Shown here: positions 1 to 9,737 of the stretch, piece after piece
Numbering within the stretch: position 1 is the first letter of the stretch
How the letters are laid out: each line of letters starts with the position of its first letter
Assembly (NCBI GenBank): GCA_015501595.1
Contig: JADNRX010000992.1
Location: 1-16,521 of the forward strand
DNA length: 16,521 bases
Source: Hymenopellis radicata
Lineage: Eukaryota > Basidiomycota > Agaricomycetes > Agaricales > Physalacriaceae
Reading direction: 5' to 3'
The notes under the pieces: model-generated
Database searches by the model: none
Seen by the model: only the letters and a program-made list of their open reading frames with translations
What the model was told of the DNA's origin: nothing
Position numbers and translations under genes: made by a program

Positions 1-185
1 GAGTTGAGATTCTAATGTCAAACACCACTTGATTCATATATGAGCATAGATACGTGCAGTTCAGTTGGTTATGTAGTGTGAACAGAGCCAGATTTCGGAT
101 ATGTTTCTACCAGTCCAAGTATAAGGAATGCGAACGTTCCACTCATCGTATTGGATCAATGATTATAGGCAACGAACCAATTCCT

Positions 186-1573
186 TCATTCGACGTCAAT
201 TTCTCGCTTCACCCCAACCTCCGACATCTCGGTGACCAAATCGTTCATGACTTCGGGATCATCGAACCATTCTTCCATGATCCTACGAGGCTGAAGTTGA
301 GCGCCATATTGAGCGTAAAATGTAGATGCAAGCATTTCCAAGATTTCGTCAGTCGAGCTGGAAGAAAGGACAATAAATAAGCAGTGGCACGAAGATATGT
401 TGTGCGCGCAACATACCACCCCAGCTGTGCTGAAGACGCGTGACCGCCTCAGCCTGCAGGAGCTTGGGGAGACACACGGCGTCATCGTGAATGCAGTAAG
501 AAAAGACCTCTGTGCGCGCCAATTCAAAGTCCAGGATCGCCTTGTCATTCTCGTTAAACTTGATTTTTCCGCGAGTGCGCGTTGAAGGCGAGAGGGATAG
601 GAACAGGTCGAGTGTCGAGGGTCGTAGTGGGATACCAATCCAGCGAGCGAAGTCTAAGAGCTATTGAAAATTCCGAGGCAGGGTCCGTGACTTGATACAG
701 GGGAACATAGTCAAGTAGTCTCCAACCACGAGATGAGTATTTCTCCCGGCCGCGTTCTTGACCACTACCGTTTGTCGTGATATTCAGAGCGACGTTGTCG
801 ACAAACGTTGCCCTAGGATACAACGAGTATGCTTTTTGGTATGCGATGAAGTTCATTGGAGCCGCTAGGGACACAGTGACGCAGCGAGCATGAGAACATG
901 ATTCAACGAAGATGAACACAAACGTACTGCAGTGGAATGAAAGGATGATTTCAAGTGGTGTTCCCTTTGCTGTAATGAGTTGTACTTGTTGATCATTTCG
1001 CTGAAAGTCGTAGACGTCTGCGATACCCCGAAACTTGTATCGGCGACGATAGGGCCGGAGTTTCTGGTGAACTATGTCGAATTGTTCAAAGAAACCTGTC
1101 TTTCCAGATTTATTTTGAGGTCCACGAGGAACGAAAGTGTATCCGATAGAGAGAAGGAAGCTACCAACAGCGCGGCCATGATGGTGTTCGACATACACGT
1201 CTAGGTCTGCGCTTGGAAGAAACTCGTTCCGAAAGAATTGAACGACGCTGGAGCCAGAGATAAGGACACCAAGCTCTGCTTGGAGAGTGCGAAACGCACA
1301 GACTTCCTCGTGGGCAGGGAAAAAACGAGACAGAAGACGACATAGAATATGATGATGGTATTCCTCATGGCATGTACGCCATTGTCTTGATACGGCAGAG
1401 ATGCGCGCGAGATCACGAGGAGAGAGACATTCGTATATGACGGAGAAAAGTTCTGGAGGGCTTCGAAAATAAAATAAAAAAACTACATCTTTCATCGAAG
1501 AAAAGTGGGCGTACAAGTGAGAGGGCATGGTAATTTTGTTTTCCCATTCTCCAAGATCAGATCCGGCATCCAC
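186..1573 (-). CDS. F-box protein with nucleotidyltransferase-like motif; frame broken twice
   Basis: Belongs to the agaricomycete family that joins an N-terminal F-box (PPELFSVIYECLSPRDLARI, about residues 39-58) to an NTase-fold-like segment with LISGSSVVQFF followed by SADLDVYV. F-box proteins recruit targets to SCF ubiquitin ligases; the NTase-like part has no known activity that I can name. A 63-nt intron (927-865, GTACGT...CTAG) keeps the frame, so the unspliced ORF hides it; splicing gives CTAPMNFIAYQKAY, a conserved-looking junction. Downstream the protein-like frame shifts at the T5 run 564-568 (A5 on the coding strand, one base too many) into a frame reading NENDKAILDFELARTEVF. A 59-nt intron (416-358, GTATGT...CCAG) then joins the last exon (STDEILEML to KREIDVE, stop at 186) only if the G4 run at 419-422 is one base short. 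The start could be M1, M16 or M27. Domain identity is fairly sure; the exact C-terminal model is not. Confidence 0.7.
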
Positions 1574-2052
1574 GAAGTCAATAAGTGAACGCGTCAGTCA
1601 AGTTTGGTGCAGACCGTGCAGTGGTAGCGAGAAGCAAGGCGCGGGAAATTCCGAAGAGCACTGATCATTCTGACGTAACACCTCTCTCTTAGCCTTTCGA
1701 CTTGCTTTCGACTCCGAGGCAGCCCGTCTTGGGCGCGTACACCTCGCATGATAGCGCTATTGAAGGACACGGTAGGTAGTGCAGCGGTGGGTCGTGACCG
1801 CCCAGCCACTGCTCCCGCCCTGTTCTGCCGGTGTTTGGCCTTGTTTGGCTGCACCATCCGTAGCGTAGCGTAGATTCTCTCGTGTCGTAGTCGGTCAGAT
1901 TCCATTCTTGCTTTCCCGCCACGACGCGATTCCGTGCGCGACTGTCCGCCGGCCCCTCTCCAGTAGCTTCTACTAGAACTTCTGAAAGCGATCACTTCTA
2001 CAATGCAGCGGGTCCTGCCCACATCGTCAGGAACCACGAAACAGCGGTCCAA

Positions 2053-2262
2053 AGTGGTCAAAGCGATGTGCGCGCACGCTTTGTCCTCTAATTTGAATAA
2101 GGAATTCGACGATATTCAGTTATGAGGAGCATCAAGCCCCTGGCTAGCTCTAGGAATCTACGCCGACTCGCTTTATCAATGTTGACTATGAAAACACTCC
2201 CGTGTCATTTTGTCTACACGTCTACGGATTCTACTAAAAATAACCAGCTAGTGGTCAAAGCG
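2053..2262 (+). repeat. 13-bp direct repeat AGTGGTCAAAGCG, two copies
   Basis: The word agtggtcaaagcg occurs at 2053-2065 and again at 2250-2262, 197 bp apart, both on the + strand upstream of the gene starting at 2470. Two exact 13-mers so close together are unlikely by chance. Whether they are binding sites or the residue of a small duplication cannot be told from the sequence. Confidence 0.4.
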
Positions 2263-2385
2263 CCGAAGTCCAAGTCGTGGAGGCCATCAGGCAGCCTGAC
2301 CCTGAATCTGCGCCACTGGGCCATTGTCTGCTCTTTGGCTTTGATTATGCAAGACGTCCTTTGACCGCCAAGTGTGGGCGCGACG

Positions 2386-2391
2386 TATATA
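2386..2391 (+). promoter_or_regulatory. TATA box upstream of the 2470 gene
   Basis: TATATA lies 84 bp upstream of the ATG at 2470, followed by a C/T-rich stretch that would suit a transcription start and short leader. The placement resembles the TATA elements before the terpene cyclase and RNA-repair genes in this window. Confidence 0.45.
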
Positions 2392-2469
2392 GACGATGGC
2401 TCTAGCGAGTGGTATCTCTTCATCCCCCACGACCTGCAGAATCCGCTCTCCGCATCATTATACTACACC

Positions 2470-3639
2470 ATGTCCTGCTCGCCCGCTCTGGAGTGCAGTT
2501 CCTGTACCTTCATAGCCCATTGGCTATGTGCACTGTTGTTTAAAATCGCAGTCGGCGTCGAGGACGGCGACGAAGTCATGTTCGTGTTCATTTCTTCTCT
2601 TTCATGGCCTTTATCTCATCCAATTCTTAGTGAATTCGTGTTCTCGTCCCATTACCAGAAAATATTCGAGTCTGTCTACGAACTCGTCTGCTCGCCGTAC
2701 CAGACTCCCTTCACGCTCTATCAAATTGTTGTCTTTTCTCTCCGATTCTATTCGCAAACACAACTACTAGTCGCAGCCGATTTTGGTGGCCAGGCGGCTG
2801 AAGAGTTTGTGATGACAGTAAGAGTCTTCTATCTCATCGCCTTGCAGGCTACAGGCGATGTCGAATTCCGCGATATGCAACAGTGAGTTTCGATAACTTC
2901 CCTGTATTATCATTAAGGCTAATCGGTGTCCAGAATCGAACTATCTGGCATGAGTACTCTGTCCGAATACAAGAATATCAGACAGAACCTCATGAATGCT
3001 GTCGCTTCCTCATACACGGGCACGATCCAGATCGGACATACCGAGTGGGAGGATTACTTGGTGGACATATCCCGCTTGTCAGTGCTCATACCACACGGCG
3101 ACGCGGATCTAGACGACATGACAGCTGTTATTGACGTGCTTTTCAAGTACATGCAGATCACGTCTAGCAAGGGAAGCATGCCCTTGAGCGAGCTCTCATT
3201 CCCTCATCATCACTCGCTTCCCCCACTGGTCTTTGACGAGTCACCCTCGCCAGTCGATACGGATCTCATTTCATTATCACCATCGTTCGTAATGCCAGAC
3301 GACCTCGAGCCATCATCACCCCGCTTCTTCACCGCGCCTTCCTCTCCTTCGGAATGGAACCCTGCCGAGGATCCCATTGTCGATTGTGGTAGACGAAGGA
3401 CGAAGAACATCGCCCCTGGCTCTGGAGCAGCAGTGTATGATCTGGACTCGGAGGATAGGGCTTCGAGTTCTGTTAGTTCCCTTGATTCGGTGCAGGATGC
3501 GGGTATCCTCGAGCTCTACCATCCTAGTCCTAAACGCGCTATAACGCTTGACTTCCTCAAGCTTGAGGCGGCCATGCAGCAAGAAGTAGAGAAGTCGCGT
3601 AGTATAACCGACCCTCTCGGGTTATATTTTGTCTACTAA
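2470..3639 (+). CDS. Unrecognised two-exon protein with Ser/Pro-rich C-terminal half
   Basis: I do not recognise this family. The chosen ATG at 2470 has a good context (ACACC-ATG) and a TATA box 84 bp upstream; an in-frame ATG-less extension to 2374 would run through the promoter. A 51-nt intron at 2883-2933 (GTGAGT...TGTCCAG) joins MQ/Q to IELSGM in the same frame, giving about 372 aa. The first 110 residues are hydrophobic and Cys-rich, and may contain further unspliced introns in frame (a 30-nt GTAAGA...TTGCAG at 2818-2847 is probably too short). The middle (STLSEYKNIRQNLMNAV onward) looks folded and acidic. The region after about residue 215 is Ser/Pro/Asp-rich and probably disordered, ending in a short helix (LDFLKLEAAMQQEVEKS). 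The frame downstream of 2934 is the most secure part. Confidence 0.5.
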
Positions 3640-4095
3640 CAGGGTACAACGTACTTTGGACAATCAATTAGCATCAATCCAACTTCCAAGCGCATGAAGC
3701 TGAAAACGAGTTAGTCCTGGAATGCGTGAGATGCCTCATACTAACACGCCACTTTGTCACCCGTCTTCCATCATGTCACCAAGCGTACGTATGCTATCCG
3801 CCAGTAATTCCGCGTTTCCACAAACGATGAAGGTCCTGGGGAAACCACTGAAACCTACCACGCCGGAGAGACATACCAGTTTGTTTCGCTACCTCGAGTT
3901 CTACTAGGTTTCCGGCAAAACACCTGTCTGGTCCGACATCAGGACGTCTGTGATAAAATATGATTTCTGGTTTTCAAGTGCACTTGCCCTGATTGGGTCC
4001 CGTCCATATCCGCCCAAGGAGAAAAATAAGGGCGGAGGGTTATGTCTGCGCGGCCTGCATTGTCGACGAGGAAGGCAGTACAGTCGCCTTCCTAA

Positions 4096-4242
4096 TAACC
4101 CATACCCATCGGTGGACTCAAATTGCTATGGGTTACTGGGACTTATGGGTTATGAGGAAGCAATCACCACTGCGCCACACCGTTTGGTGGACATTTCAGA
4201 GGCCCAAATCTATGGGTTATGGCATTTCACGGCTATGGGCTA
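4096..4242. repeat. Cluster of five ATGGGTTA-type octamers
   Basis: ATGGGTTA occurs at 4128-4135, 4145-4152 and 4212-4219, with a reverse-complement copy at 4096-4103 (TAACCCAT) and a one-mismatch copy ATGGGCTA at 4235-4242. Five copies in 147 bp is far above expectation. Spacing is irregular (9 to 60 bp), so this is not a simple tandem satellite; it looks like interspersed short motifs or the remains of a degenerate repeat. Confidence 0.5.
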
Positions 4243-5557
4243 TCTGGAAGTCGACTGTAATCGCTATAGGGCAAGGTTCTCACCGGCTCAATCACCTTCA
4301 GTGGTTATGTCTGAACAACATTGACGAGGTAGTCATAAGCTCCAAGACCGGCGAGTGGCGGTATTCCACATGGGGAACTTCTTGCAAAAACCCCCGCGCA
4401 ACATTCGCAAAGGAGTCCCCGGATGTGCTACCGCCGAATTGAGTGCCGGCTTCGCTGGGAGTGATGTCAAGATATTTGGAGTAGGAGGTAGAGGGCCGTT
4501 CTGTCTGGCTTCAGAAAGACTATCCAATCAACACTGACTGCAGTGACGTCATGCAGGTTGTGGGATGGGAGCTTCGTTTCAACAATAGAGAGGAAATTCG
4601 CATTCTTGCCTTGGAAGAGCGTGCAGGACCCAGAATGAATCCTGAATAGTAAGGTACATCAGAGCTCGTAGAACAAGAATAGCGCCTTCGCTGGTTGGTG
4701 GTACGAAGCCATGAGCACGGCTGTAGAAAAGCCGAGGGGAGCCTTCTCGTCAGGCGAAGTCAGGATGAATTGAATGCGCCTGTCATGGTATGAATGTGAG
4801 CCGGGTGAAGTAGTCCTGGGTATTGTGTCGCAAGTTAAGACGCAACATAGCCAATGAGAGCCGGAGTGCTATCCGCGAACCTCGTAAGTAGCTCAAGACA
4901 GGTGGCTGAGCGCGGGCCGATAGCCCGACGGGTGACTTGACTTTAGCCTTTTTTATCCTGTCGAAATATCGGTTTACTCAGTCTTACTGGAACCTCGGAT
5001 GGCGCGCTGTCCCGGAGACTTCTCTTGAATATCAAAGAGATCTTCACGCGACTAGAGTCGACGAATCGTTGTAACTTGTCGTAACCGTGGAGCCCACGAA
5101 CATAGCACAAGACGAAACTTTACCTGCCGTTGACATACTATCACACATCTACGAGACAGGTCCATCGGTTCAACAGGGCTTACTCATTCAAGGCGTTTGA
5201 AGTGTCCACAGGGATCGTTAGAAGTGCCAGCGATAGCTACCTACGCCTTGGAAACCTGCTCTAACCCGCCGGAGACCCGCTCTCCAACCACGGTTGAGCT
5301 TCCTTCTGAAAAGTTCTCATAATGATATGAAGAAGGGCTTCTTCTCCGAAATTTTCTTCTTAGGATGTGCCACTTTCCTCCCTACTTATCGGAGCCACAG
5401 GCTGACGGAATGTCTACATTCAGCTCACGGACGAACAATCTCCGTGTCTCCGACTGCTAGCGAGTATTATCGTTCTGTCTATTCATGCGTCTGGTTCGTC
5501 AAGTCCTGGTTAAATCAGTCCTCGTCGGAAGTTTCGCGTCCGGTATGTCTCGAGACG

Positions 5558-5564
5558 TATATAT
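5558..5564 (+). promoter_or_regulatory. TATA box of the terpene cyclase gene
   Basis: TATATAT begins 65 bp upstream of the ATG at 5623. This is the usual distance for a fungal TATA promoter with a short 5' leader, and it supports 5623 as the start. Confidence 0.55.
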
Positions 5565-5622
5565 GACTGCGAAACTAACTTGAAGCACTCACAACAGCAG
5601 TTTTCCCTCCAATCGTTCGACA

Positions 5623-6763
5623 ATGGAGCCCCAAGTTAATCCAGTAATCGTGGCACCCGCCTCGTCGGAACTTGGACCTGTCAGTCTCTCTCTCTCTCTT
5701 TCCCAGATACTCCAACCTAATGGTTTCTGCAGTCGCCTATCAGCAATGAAGAAGTCAAGGAGATCCGAGACGTCTGCCTTGAACTTCTTACGCATTTCAA
5801 GTCCACCTCTGGCCCTAAGATAGGGGATGATCCCGCTCTTCACAATCTCTGCTATCAGGAGGTCTTGTCGCGACTCGGAGGGTATCCTGTCGAGGATCCT
5901 TCATTGGCTTTCTTTTTCGCGGTGTCTCTTCCCCGTGGAGTCTATATGACGACCATAGCGTACGGTCACGTAGAAGAGCCATCTATGCGGATGTACATTG
6001 CCGTGTACACGGCGGTCCTTTACTACATCGAGGACATCTTTGGTAGCGAAGTGACGGGTCTTGCCAATTTCCACAGCCAATTCTGCTCTGCAGAATCCCA
6101 CGGGGACGCGGTGCTCGATTTCTTTGCCAGCCTTCTACGCAGCACATATGCGTACTTCGACTATGTGGCTGCCAACATCATCATAACATCCACACTCAAC
6201 TTTGTTACTGCTATGACGCTCGAACATCGTACGAAGGACTTGAAGGTTAGGTCTTAGTTAACCTTGCGATGAAGTCTAAACGTCCCACAGCTACCGGTCT
6301 CTGCGAAGAGATATCCAAAATTCTCGCGTCGTTTCTCAGGCGCGGCAGAGGCATACGCATTCTTCATATTTCCTCGTGAGGTCCAAGTGGTTTCGTACCT
6401 CCACGCTGTGCCGGACCTGATGGTAGTCCTCAACGAAGTCAAGTAAGCGTTGCAATGTGTCCAACACTAGGCGCCGCTTATACCTTTAACAGCGATGTCC
6501 TCTCTTTCTACAAGGAAGAATTACAAGGCGAAGAGACGAATCTGGTCTCCACCACCGCCTGCTGTTTCGGCTTGCCAAAGAATGTCGTCCTTCGTGACCT
6601 CTCCAACGAAATCATAGAGTCAGACACGAATGTGTTGTCAATGCTGAAGGGGGATGTTCCCGCCTTGAAAGCGTACACTGGCTTCACAGAGCGCTACGTC
6701 GCCTTTCACAGGAGTCTCCCGCGGTACAGGTTGGATGAGTTGACGGCCGACGAAGTGAAATAA
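5623..6763 (+). CDS. Trichodiene-synthase-like sesquiterpene cyclase (TRI5 superfamily)
   Basis: Class I terpene cyclases ionise farnesyl diphosphate with three Mg ions and cyclise it to a sesquiterpene; the product here cannot be deduced. Four exons: 5623-5679, 5733-6245, 6291-6442, 6493-6763. Introns are 53, 45 and 50 nt, all GT-AG. Splicing gives exactly 330 aa, a little shorter than Fusarium TRI5. The third junction assembles the NSE Mg-binding motif NDVLSFYKE (N241, S245, E249), closely matching the TRI5 form NDLMSFYKE. The family's R-Y pair is present near the C terminus (PRYRL, R318-Y319). The aspartate-rich motif follows YTAVLYYI but reads E119-D120 instead of D-D. A TATA box precedes the start. 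No P450, transporter or regulator typical of a terpene cluster lies in the window. The reading is complete with no frameshift. It could make a volatile sesquiterpene rather than any trichothecene precursor. Confidence 0.9.
5685..5699 (+). repeat. (TC)n microsatellite in intron 1 of the terpene cyclase
   Basis: A run of seven TC units (plus one T) sits inside the 53-nt first intron, between the donor and the CTAAT branch site (5716-5720). It serves as a pyrimidine-rich tract and is likely to vary in length between strains. Confidence 0.7.
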
Positions 6764-7115
6764 AATCGCGACTTCTATCAATATTAAATACGAACTCGAC
6801 TTGATTCCTAGTAGATACAAGCTACCTACTTACTTTTAAAATGTCAATACTACTGTTGTGCTTCCTCCAGTCAGCTGTGCATCGAGGGAGGTATTGACAA
6901 GGTATTGGTTTGCGGTCAAGGTGGGACGGCAATAGCCGCGAAATTCGGCACGAACCTGTTGATCGCGACTGAGTGGCTGTGCGCGGTGCCGATTTGACAC
7001 CGACACTTGACCGACGGTGACTATACCTGACTCTGCCCATCGCCAATGTCTCTATATTTCATGCATTTGAAGCAAATATTCCTCACATCCACTCTTACTC
7101 GATCTTTACCCGCTA
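6764..7115. other. Intergenic region between terpene cyclase and RNA-repair gene
   Basis: A 352-bp stretch holding the 3' end of the terpene cyclase transcript and the promoter of the next gene. A TATATT element at 7053-7058 lies 63 bp before the ATG at 7116. No gene is supported here. Confidence 0.5.
7053..7058 (+). promoter_or_regulatory. TATA-like element of the RNA-repair gene
   Basis: TATATT sits 63 bp upstream of the ATG at 7116, the same distance as at the terpene cyclase gene, and is followed by a C/T-rich leader. Confidence 0.4.
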
Positions 7116-9737
7116 ATGGCCGCCTCCTTACTTCGAACTCGCGGCTTTTTAAGCCTCACAGGACCATTGGTTAACGCGTCGGCGCAGAATTCTCTTGATA
7201 TCTCAGGAGATCTTCTTCATGGGATCAAAACTGTGGATGAATATCACATCACTGTCCTAACCAAGGCGGAATTTCAGAGCTCGCCGGCGAGCATACGAGA
7301 AGGCACTCTACCTCTCCTCGATACATCTCGTATCTATAGTACAGGTACGTTTGTTCCCTCGAAAGATATTCAGTGAAAATCTGACTGCTTAGGAATCGGT
7401 GGTAACGCTAGCAAGGGAGTATTTTTCGTGATGATTATATGGGTCGCCGGACAACAATTTCGACGACAACTGGGCCTCCCTCCGAAGGAGTTCCACATTA
7501 CCTTGTCGCATAATGATGATCACACTTTGAAGAAGGGCATCACCTCCCTCTTTTACGGTCAATTCCCTTCCGCACCTTCCCCCGACCTTCTCGATCATGT
7601 CATCTACACACTTCATATCTTCTCCAACTACATCGAGGAAGAGAAATATTCCATCCAACTCGTTAAAGCTTTACCAGACTCCCACCGCGGCTTCCTTAGA
7701 CTCGGCGATGCTGCCTATTCTCTCGAGAAATATAAACTGGCCATGCTCGCCTACGCGTGCGCTTTCGTTAAGAGCGGTTCCGAGCCAAAGCCGGAAAGCT
7801 ATTGCTTGCGTAAAATGGCGGACTGCGCGCGCCACACTGAATGGGGGCTTGTGTTCCAGGAATCCGAGAAGGGTCAGCTCCCGGACGATCTCGTCTCGAG
7901 CCTTATAGTACCCTGGCCGAATACTTTGCGGCAGGCTATCAGGGATATGGAATTCTTACCAACACTCATGCTCTCGCCCCGAGAGTCCCTTTCATTAGGG
8001 CGCTGCACCAAAGGGCGTCCTCTTTTTCACCGTCTTCCTCGCTTTTTTAGATGGCTTATACCCTTTCATTTCGCCATCATGTCCACCCCGCGCAACGAGA
8101 AGGATATCGCATTCCTGGCTGAGTTGGGGATCAAGCGTGTCTTGACTCTCACAGAAGAGGAGCCACTTCCCAAGGCGTGGTTTACTGGGAAGCCTGTCGC
8201 AAACACCTTTCTCCCTGTAACGAATGAATACCCTCCCTCCATCGAACAGATGACGATCATCATGAGATTGTTTGAGGAGGCTAGCAACCTTCCTCTTTTG
8301 GTGCATTGTGGAGGCGGGAAAGGACGCGCTGGGACCGTCGCCGCTTGTTATCTTGCAGCCTATGGTTTCGGAACACCTCAGCCCAATCAAGAACATCCAG
8401 AGATGTCAGCAGCGGATGCTATTTCCACTCTTCGCATGATCCGGCCTGGAAGTATAGAGACCATTCAACAGGAAGAGTTTGTTTCTCGTTGGTGCAGTAC
8501 GATTTGGAAACAACAGTCTATTCTCCCCGAACTACCTTCAGAACCGCCGCCTTGGCCTCTAGAAATTGAGGGCAAACTCGACTCGGATAATGACTTGTTC
8601 ATCCTTGTCGGGCTTCCCGGGTCGGGCAAGTCCTGGCTCTCCCACGCGCTCGTCAAACGAGATCCCAAAGCCTGGACGTACATTTCTCAAGACGAGATTG
8701 GCAGTCGCGCCTTTTGCGAGAACGCCATTGGGAGGCATCCTTCGACTAAACGCGTCATTCTCGATCGATGCAATACATCCCCGGCTGATCGACGTGCATG
8801 GCTGGATCTTGCGTCGAGTTGGGCACGTTCCCCGGTGTGCGTGTGGTTTGACTATGGACGCGACCTTTGTTTGTCGCGCGCGCAGCAGCGTGCAGGCCAC
8901 CCTACACTGCCTCCCGGGAACCGTGTTCGAAGCGCTGTGGCACAAATGCACGAGCAGTTCGAGCGTCCGACGCTCGAAGAGGGCTTCAAAGCAGTAATTG
9001 TCATCCGCTCGTTCTCTGCCTGCTCTGAGCTTGTCGAGTTGCTCTCTCCTTCGACCCCTATTCTCAAGTTTCCTCGCACACCCCATCTCATTGATGTTGG
9101 TGGCGCTACACTCGACGACCTTGTCCTGGACACCAGTGTTATACCCGGACACGTGATCATCACTGAGAAAGTCGACGGCGCGAACATGGGGTTCTCTCTA
9201 TCCGCCGACAAAACCAAAGTGCTCGTACAGAACCGATCGCACTACGTGAACTCGTCGACGCACGCACAGTTCAAGAAGCTTGGGCACTGGATGGCGCAAC
9301 ACCATGACGACCTCTTGAAAGTCCTTGACCGCGACGAACATTTCCCTGAGCGATTCATTCTCTACGGGGAGTGGCTCTTCGCGACGCATTCGATTCCTTA
9401 TACACACTTGCCTGACATGTTCATCGCATTCGACTTGTATGACCGGGTTACAGGGCAGTTTGCTAGTCGCCCAGGTCTTTTGGCGGCATTGGTGGACACG
9501 TCGATACATGTAGTCCCTGTTATGTATGAGGGCGATATGCCCTCTGATGTGCAGTTGAAGGATATGATTGAGCGGCCGTCTTCGTTTTGGGATGGACGTG
9601 TAGAGGGGGTTTATGTGAAGGTTGAGGCGGGCAGCAACGTTGTGTCGAGGTCGAAGGTTGTCCGGGGTGACTTTATCGCTGGAAACGACCATTGGACGAA
9701 AGGCAAGCTTCATGTGAATGGTTTTAGACACTCTTAA
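7116..9737 (+). CDS. Multidomain RNA repair protein: 2H phosphoesterase, DSP phosphatase, polynucleotide kinase, RNA ligase
   Basis: Two exons (7116-7344, 7393-9737) around a 48-nt intron (GTACGT...CTGAC...TTAG) give 857 aa with no frameshift. (i) Residues about 30-150: two H-x-T motifs (YHITV, H44/T46; EFHITL, H111/T113), the mark of 2H phosphoesterases that open 2',3'-cyclic phosphates; the intron splits this domain. (ii) About 174-228: a TPR-like helical pair. (iii) About 300-450: dual-specificity phosphatase with the CX5R loop HCGGGKGRAGT (C382, R388). (iv) About 476-640: T4-Pnkp-like kinase with Walker A GLPGSGKS (K489), SQDEIG, LDRCN and GHPTLP. (v) About 640-857: ATP-dependent nucleotidyltransferase ligase with motif I EKVDGAN (nucleophile K669), motif III ILYGEW, IIIa FIAFDLYD, IV EGVYVK and V KVVRGDF. 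Together these would heal 2',3'-cyclic-P and 5'-OH RNA ends and seal them. Canonical fungal Trl1 has the order ligase-kinase-CPD; here it is reversed, with a phosphatase inserted. Substrate (tRNA or damaged RNA) is unknown. Confidence 0.92.

Larger units (their letters stand above)
1574..2469. other. Divergent intergenic region, no supported gene
   Basis: About 900 bp between the F-box gene (-) and the gene starting at 2470 (+). The open frames here are arginine-rich in all registers, lack family signatures and look like chance ORFs in GC-rich DNA. It holds a 13-bp direct repeat (2053-2065 and 2250-2262) and the TATA element at 2386-2391. Some 5' UTR is expected at both ends. Confidence 0.5.
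3640..5622. other. 2-kb intergenic stretch without a supportable gene
   Basis: No open frame here is long, shows splice structure with conserved residues, or matches a family I know. The longest ORFs (3950-4442) overlap in two frames and are Trp/His-rich because of the repeated ATGGGTTA words. The stretch contains that word cluster (4096-4242) and, at its right end, the TATA box of the terpene cyclase gene. It could hold a degraded element or an untranslated RNA, but nothing shows one. Confidence 0.5.

Noticed and set aside
1594..2061. 155-aa minus-strand open frame
   Set aside because: Arginine-rich composition typical of an antisense GC-rich frame, overlapping a second frame of the same character; no motif, no splice structure, lies in a promoter region.
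2278..2403. Short + strand frame reading GHCLLFGFDYARRPLTAKC
   Set aside because: Looks somewhat protein-like and could be a relic exon, but it runs into a stop, overlaps the TATA box of the next gene and has no convincing partner exon.
2818..2847. 30-nt GTAAGA...TTGCAG as an intron
   Set aside because: Splice sites look good but 30 nt is below the size of other introns here (43-63 nt); the frame stays open either way, so it cannot be decided.
3599..3642. Possible terminal intron in the 2470 gene ending at CTACTAACAG
   Set aside because: The CTAAC branch sequence would sit directly against the acceptor, leaving no room for splicing; reading through to the stop at 3639 is simpler.
3950..4442. 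Two overlapping + strand ORFs of 124 and 149 aa
   Set aside because: Their Trp/Tyr/Gly-rich sequence comes from the repeated ATGGGTTA words; no homology or intron structure supports coding.
4333..4537. Overlapping sense and antisense frames, the minus one with a Pro-rich PLPPTPNILTSLPAKPALNS stretch
   Set aside because: Slightly protein-like but only 60 aa, bounded by stops without splice sites that join it to another exon.
8559..9152. 197-aa minus-strand ORF and other antisense frames across the RNA-repair gene
   Set aside because: Shadows of a strongly supported sense coding region with intact catalytic motifs.
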